Shown here: positions 58,501 through 64,000 of the stretch, piece by piece
Layout of the letters: every line of letters begins with the position of its first letter
How positions within the stretch are numbered: the stretch's first letter is position 1
From: Paraphaeosphaeria minitans
Taxonomy: Eukaryota > Ascomycota > Dothideomycetes > Pleosporales > Didymosphaeriaceae
DNA: 64,000 nucleotides
Assembly (NCBI GenBank): GCA_015832175.1
Contig: WJXW01000005.1
Coordinates: 1,984,001-2,048,000 of the forward strand
Direction of reading: 5' to 3'
Program-made: the position numbers and the translations under genes
The notes under the pieces: generated by a model
Database searches by the model: none
Told to the model about the DNA's origin: nothing
Seen by the model: only the letters and a program-made list of their open reading frames with translations

Positions 58501-60885
58501 GGCTAGAGATTTAATAGCAGATTTACACTTATTTATATTTTAATTACTTTTATTATAAGCTCCTAGCCTACTCTTTCTATAGCGCTATTAGGCTTATGCG
58601 TATAAGGCAGTAGTCTACTAATTATTATTTTTTCCTAATTAGCCTAAAATTTGTACTAGGATTTCCCTCTTTATAGAAGTGTTGCTATATTATTATTTTA
58701 GTAGATTTTTGTAATTTAAAGCTCGTATTTTGTATTAATAAGAGCTAAGAAATCCTACTATACTCTTATTATCTTAGAAAGTGTCTTTATTCTAAGATTA
58801 AAAACGTAAGGTTTCTTACTAAAATCTTCTTTAATTAGCAAAACCTAGTTTTCTCTATTTTAAGTAGTAGGCATATTAAATAGATCCTAGGATAATAAGT
58901 AAAATAGCCTAGGTAATTATTCTCTAGGTCTCCTAGAAATTATCTAGGTTATGTATACAGTAGCAGAGTGCTTATAATCCTTCCTTAATATTCTAGTAAT
59001 CTTTATACCTTAGGCTGCAGTTACTAGAGCTTATAGGGCTCTACTTCCTACATACCCTACTTAAAGGTGCTAGAGGTCCTCAGAATCTAATCTCTTAATA
59101 TTAACCTAGGATAATCCTTTAGTAGTCACACTTATAACAGTTAGATAAGAGCAGATTAGCTTATATTATAGGAAAGTAAGGTTATACTTATATTTTAGGT
59201 CTACTAAGATAACGCTTTATTCTAGGCTTCTAATTCTAAGAGTGTAATCTAAACTAAAGTACTAAATCTTTGCTTTCTTTAAAAGAGCTTCTAATATAAT
59301 ATTTACATAAAAGCCTTTTACTACTTTTACTCTTTAAAGTAGTAGATCTTTTATAAATCTTTTATTTTTCCTATACAAAGTGTTCTTAATTAGTCTATTA
59401 CTAATTCCTAAGATTAGGAGGCTTTGTATACCTACCTCTACACTCTTGTTTAATAATTAAAACGTCCTAGGAATAAGTCTTTCGTAATTATTAACTAGGT
59501 GAACTACTATAGCACTGTCTAGTATTATATATTCTAATAGAGGATAAGCGTTAGAATATAGAGTAGAGTAGACACCTAATGCTCTATTATCTGTAGGCAG
59601 ATTAAATGGGTTTAGTAGAGCAGCAGTAATACTACTAGAATACTTAATAGTCTTAGTAGAGGATTATTTCTTATTCTATTCTGCCTTTGTGATCGCATTA
59701 TAAAGGTTTAACTACTTAGGCTGCTTAAGTTAATTAAGAATCTCTAATTTTTCTTTATTAGTGAGATTAAATGACAATATTCTATCCTAGGGTAATCTAG
59801 CTATTGTGGTTTAAAGTCTTTAGCACTCTATTAGTTTCTACCTATAAGTATAGGGCTTATAGGAACAGTTTAGTTGTTTCTTTGTCTAATTAGATAAACT
59901 AGAACTATTAGAGTTAGTAGATTGTCTTAATAATCTATTAAAAGTGGCGAATACTTTACTTGTTTTATTAGAACTAGATTAGATTAAATGCTCCTAGACA
60001 AGCGCTAAAAATACCTTCTCTAGATCGTCTAGCGTAATCTAATTCCGTCCTAGCGTCTTATTCTAGATTAGCTATTAGTTTATTAATTAGGCCTAATCTA
60101 GTGCTATACGCGCGGTAATTATATCTAGGAAATCTTAGGTAGTAAGTAGTCTACTAATTTTGCTAATTAAGTAGGTCTTTGCTTTTTAATAGAGGAGCTG
60201 CCACTCTTTAAACTAGGTCTTAGAACTTTGTTTTACCTACTTAGCCTTCTTAAGATAAGCGCGGTACAAAGCTTAAATATTATTCTATATAGCTCCTTTA
60301 TTTAGTGTAAGATCTTCCTTTAAGAGTTAAATTAGAAACTAAAGCGTAGTTTAGCGTGTATTAACTAGAGTAATTATGGCAGGAGTAAGCAGATTAGGCG
60401 ATACTATAGCGTTTACCCAAGTCTAGAGATTCTGTATCTTAGTATAGTCTGCTTGCTAGTCTGAAACTACTACTCTATATTCCACTATTCGTAAAGGAAA
60501 GCTCTTTTTATCTATTTTATATTTAGTAAGCTCTGCTTTATATAATTAAATACTCGCTATAGAGGCTGTATCCGTAATTAGTAATAGTTTCTATAGGAGT
60601 GGAGGTTGTTCTAGCTTTACGTAATTAATTACTAGAGCGTTAATCGCCTCTAGGTTAATTTAGTTCTAGATTCCTTTTAAGTTTACTTAGAATTAAAGCT
60701 AGATAAACTAGTAGAGCTAGCTAGCGCGATTAATAAGCTATACTTCTACTATTTTAACAATTTTTGTGATTAGAATAAAGGGATTGTATTATAGAGAGGT
60801 TCTAAATAGAGTGTTGTATAATAATTTGAGCGTTACTAAGTAAGTAGGGAGAATTGTCTTATATTCTAAGCGCCAGGCTTATAAC

Positions 60886-61080
60886 TGTTATGGTAAAAAG
60901 GGCTCGAACTATTATAGGATATTTAAGAGCAGAGTTATAAAGAATACAAAGAGCTTATTATAAGAAAGGATACTAAAAGGGCAGACTATATACAAAAGAA
61001 ACAAGCCTCTTAGTAAGAATCCCGTGATCTAAATTAGTAGATCTAGAAAGAATCACGGAAGTAAGTGTTTTACTTTAACA
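60886..61080 (-). repeat. Right (5') LTR of the Copia element
   Basis: Begins TGTTATGGTAAAAAGGGC and ends ACTTTAACA; 195 nt. Differences from the left LTR are mainly transitions. Confidence 0.93.
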
Positions 61081-64000
61081 TTTATAGATGTAAGTTATTA
61101 CAGCTTCCTTAATTTCTTTAAAGGTATAATTCCTTTAGATAAGTTCTATTGTCTTTATAATGCCTAGGTGTCTGTATATAGAGTTATTGTGGTATTATTA
61201 GATAATTTTAGTCTGTAGATGTTCTAGAACTTCTTAGTTAATTACTAAAAGTTAATTTAGTTCTACTATTAGCTCTAGAGATCTATCTTTGGCTTTGCGA
61301 AGGATTATAGAGAAGGTTTTTACTTTTTCTCCTACTAGATTACTTTGTTAGCTAAGAGCATCTGCTCTGCTATTTTCTTTTCTAGCTATATAGATAATTT
61401 TAAACTTATACTACCTAGTAGTTTACAACTATTTTTATTATTATAGTGTAAGTTCTTTTATTATTATGAACCTTAAAAGGATCTTATAATTTGTATAAAT
61501 TTCTAGCGTTAAGTAACTAAGTGCGTAAATCCTCTAGTGCTTTAAAGTTTTAATAATAGCGTAGAGTTCTTTATTATGTACGTTGTATTATATTTCAGCG
61601 TTATTAAATTTGTATAAGTAATAGGCAATTAGGTGCCATTTACTATTACGTTTTTATTTAGCGTAGGCGCCTAGCGTAAAATCACTAGCGTCTATTTTAA
61701 AGCGTAGTGGTTTATCGCTTCTAAAATAAATAAGGATAGGTTCTATAATATATACTATCTTAAGGAGTTAGAATAACATTCTATACTTATCTATCTATTT
61801 AAAGGGTACGTCCTTCTTTATAAAATTTATTAAAGGTATTATAACATTTACGTAATTTTAGATAAATTATTAGTTAAATCTATAGAATTCTAAGAATTCT
61901 TAGATGTTCTTAGCTATCTTTAGTATTAGCTAGTTCTTAATGCATTTAACTTTACTTAGTGCTATTTTAATTCCTTCTATAGTAATAATATGTCCTAGGA
62001 ATTCAAGTTATTTAACGTTAAACTTACATTTCTTAAGTTTAATACTAAAGTATACTTTGTCTAGTGCTTTTAGTACTATCTATATATGCTTAGTGTGGTC
62101 TAATTCGCTTTTAGAAAAGACGAGGATATTGTCTATATATACGATAATAAATATATCTATATATTCGCAGAGTATGTTATTAATAAGTACTATAAAAGCT
62201 GCTAGTGCATTTGTAAGTCTAAATAGTATAACTTTGTATTTAAATAGTCTATAGCGTAATTAAAACGCTATTTTCTATTCTTTACCTTTCTTAATTTATA
62301 TAAGGTAGTAACTGTCTCTTAGATCTATTATTATGAATATTTTAGCTTAAGATAGTTAATCTTGTAACTCTATAATATTTAGTAGTAGATATTAGTTCTT
62401 TATTATTATATTGTTAAGTTGTTAGTAGTTAACGTATAGTCTGTCTAATTTATCCTTTTTCTTAATAAATATAAAAGGGCTTACTACTAGTAACTTTAAT
62501 GGGTTATATATATTCTTTCTTAAAGTTTATCTTAATAAAATTACGTTCTTTAAGGAGTTCTTCTCCTGTCTTACTATATAGTAGTCTAAAGGGTGGCGTC
62601 TTCCCTTCTTCTAGGTCTATTATAAGATCCTAGGGTTAATATTCTAGTAGGTTTGCTTTTCCTCCTTTTTCTATAAATATATGTGTCTATTTCCTGTACT
62701 CTCTTAGTAAGGTAAGAGGTGTACTATTATCCTCCTTCTTACACTTCTTAATCTAGTAGTTCCTATTAGCATCTACTAAGGTGTGCTTCTATTTTTTAAC
62801 TATCTATTGTAGTATTATATTATTAATAACTTCCTTATCTACTATTATTTTTAGTTAATGCATAGGCTTTACTTATAATATATAATTATAGCGTTTAAAT
62901 AATATTTTCTTTATACCTTAGTTAATCTGCAGGTTGTGTATTATTAACTAAGGTAATCCTAAGACTAACTTATACTTAGATTCTAGTAAGATATCTAAGG
63001 TAAGTTCCTCTCTATATTCTTAAACTGTTATTATAGTAGTAACCTTTTAGTATATCTAAGGTGTCTTAGGCATTAGGGATCTATTCGCAATATAGATAAT
63101 ATAGGGTACTTCTTTCTCTAATATTATAAGTCCTGCTCGTCTTACTATCTAATAAGATATAAAGTTCTTTCCTACTCTTAAGTCTATAAGAGCTTAAGCC
63201 TATATTCCTTTAAGCTATACTAGTAGCTTAACTAATACTATGCTTACTATAGCATTTAATTTAATAAAGGCGTTTTCTTATCTAAGTCTAGGCCTAAAAA
63301 AGACATCTATTTATATAGGTTGTAGTTAAGTTTAGGTGCCTAGTATGCGTTTCTAAGTATCTACTTCTATTATTATTCTTAAGTATATAGCTTATGTAGA
63401 TTATCTTCTTCTTTTTTCTATAAGAATATTCTTTTGTTTTTCCTCCCGCAGTCTTCACTATTCCTATGTACTAGTTAAATTAGTAGTTCTATTATTACTT
63501 CTTATATAGGGCAGTTTACAAAGCCGTCTAAATGTTTAGCTATATAGTAGTATTTATAGTCTTAGTTTAGACACATATACTAGTATAGTTATATATAGTC
63601 TCTGTTAATAAGTATATTACAGTATTTATTACTTTTTAGCGTAAGGTAAGGAAAGTATTTTACTTATTATTTATTCTAGAGGTGTTTATCGCAAGCTATA
63701 ATAGAGTAGTCTATTTATATCTATCTATAGCGCAGTTTCCTTCTAGATTGTTTCTTATTCTCCTCTTTTTCTACCTTATATTATACGCATATTAGTTCTT
63801 TATAATATGTCTATATATAGAATTAGTGTGTAGGATTTTAGTAGTCTAAATAGTACTTTAGTACGTAGTCTAATTCCTTATTTTTATAGGGTTGCATCCC
63901 TTTTAGTGCCTAGTAGGGTTCTATATAGTCCTAAACATTTAGTTTGTACTTAGGTAACATAAGATTGTATTCTTCCCGCCTACTTTATAGGTAAGAAGTA
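61081..64000 (-). mobile_element. Gypsy copy 2, right part, running off the window
   Basis: Picks up at TTTATAGATG exactly where the left part stopped and runs in parallel with copy 1 from about 40,545 to 43,460: integrase N-terminus, RNase H (TDASDFTLGAY-like near 61,685), RT (the YxDN box near 62,121-62,150) and protease toward Gag. All frames are broken. The only long open frame here (61,940-62,254 +) is the antisense of RT. Gag and the distal LTR are outside the window. Confidence 0.9.

Larger units (their letters stand above)
53838..61080 (-). mobile_element. Copia LTR retrotransposon, complete but degenerate
   Basis: 7,243 bp with two 195-bp LTRs (53,838-54,032 and 60,886-61,080) and TTTAT duplications. 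Pol is on the minus strand. The RT box reads LFYINNILLLYYKSKEKK near 56,625-56,690 (the decayed YVDD), followed on the minus strand by FLGI-V-RDREARLISLVY near 56,490-56,550, and a Copia RNase H end with ITTLTIEVELLAL near 56,030-56,060. The FLGI...RD pattern and RNase H form identify Ty1/Copia. A purine tract (CCTAGGGGGTA on the minus strand) borders the left LTR. Between the end of pol and that LTR lie about 1.6 kb holding the opposite-strand frame and two hairpins. Gag and integrase must lie between 57,000 and 60,880, but I did not resolve their motifs. Confidence 0.9.

Noticed and set aside
61940..62254. 104-residue + strand frame, the only long open frame in the AT-rich block
   Set aside because: It is the antisense of the Gypsy reverse transcriptase region and has no counterpart frame in copy 1.

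Overview
The window is fungal nuclear DNA, almost certainly from a filamentous ascomycete. The genes carry short introns (about 45-115 nt) with CTAAC/CTGAC branch sites. The families are fungal: TVP23, TOS1/DUF2401-2403, a Zn2Cys6 regulator, a fungal GPCR and the COMPASS subunit Sdc1. The sequence then switches abruptly to an AT-rich block of transposon wreckage that looks mutated by repeat-induced point mutation (RIP). A bipartite genome of this kind suggests a Dothideomycete, perhaps Pleosporales; that placement is inference.

Region 1 (1-38,060, normal GC). The genes in order are: a partial CitE/HpcH-family lyase (-); TVP23, a Golgi membrane protein (+); a D-2-hydroxyacid dehydrogenase with a 537-nt intron (-); a seven-transmembrane receptor (-); a decayed DUF2235 gene (+); a 1,981-residue secreted GH16-like protein (-); an APC/C Cdc26-like protein (-); a mitochondrially targeted Gly/Pro/Arg-rich protein of unknown function (+); an F-box-like/membrane protein with a frameshift (-); Sdc1/Dpy-30 (+); ribosomal protein S13 (-); a TOS1-like cell-wall protein with a long Pro-rich insert (+); a Zn2Cys6 regulator (-) divergent from a secreted GH31 glycosidase (+); and a cytochrome P450 (-) at the edge of the AT-rich block. 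Two long stretches, 4,090-7,176 and 8,836-13,515, hold no protein gene I can support. Several neighbours act on carbohydrate or the cell wall (GH16, TOS1, GH31), but only the regulator/GH31/P450 trio looks like a possible co-regulated group.

Region 2 (38,318-64,000, very AT-rich). Reading repeats and target-site duplications (TSDs) gives a nested stack. Gypsy copy 1 (38,323-45,070) is complete, with 456-bp LTRs and TSD GTAGA. A 1.2-kb relict containing a 4 x 25-bp minisatellite follows. Next comes a fragment of a third Gypsy copy, in the opposite orientation, holding two copies of a small gag-bearing LTR element. Element A (46,625-49,664, 312-bp LTRs, TSD ACTAT) is complete. Element B (49,856-51,731) is inverted and internally deleted, so A and B form a very large inverted repeat. 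Gypsy copy 2 starts at 51,732 inside the distal LTR of B and runs off the window. It is itself split by a complete Copia element (53,838-61,080, 195-bp LTRs, TSD TTTAT). No long pol frame survives; the stops are mostly TAA/TAG, as expected from CpA-to-TpA mutation.

The least expected signal is in Region 2. Both Gypsy copies and the Copia element carry, between the end of pol and the 3' LTR, a second decayed reading frame on the strand opposite to pol. The two Gypsy copies share pol but carry different versions of this frame, together with different outer LTR halves, as if a module had been exchanged.
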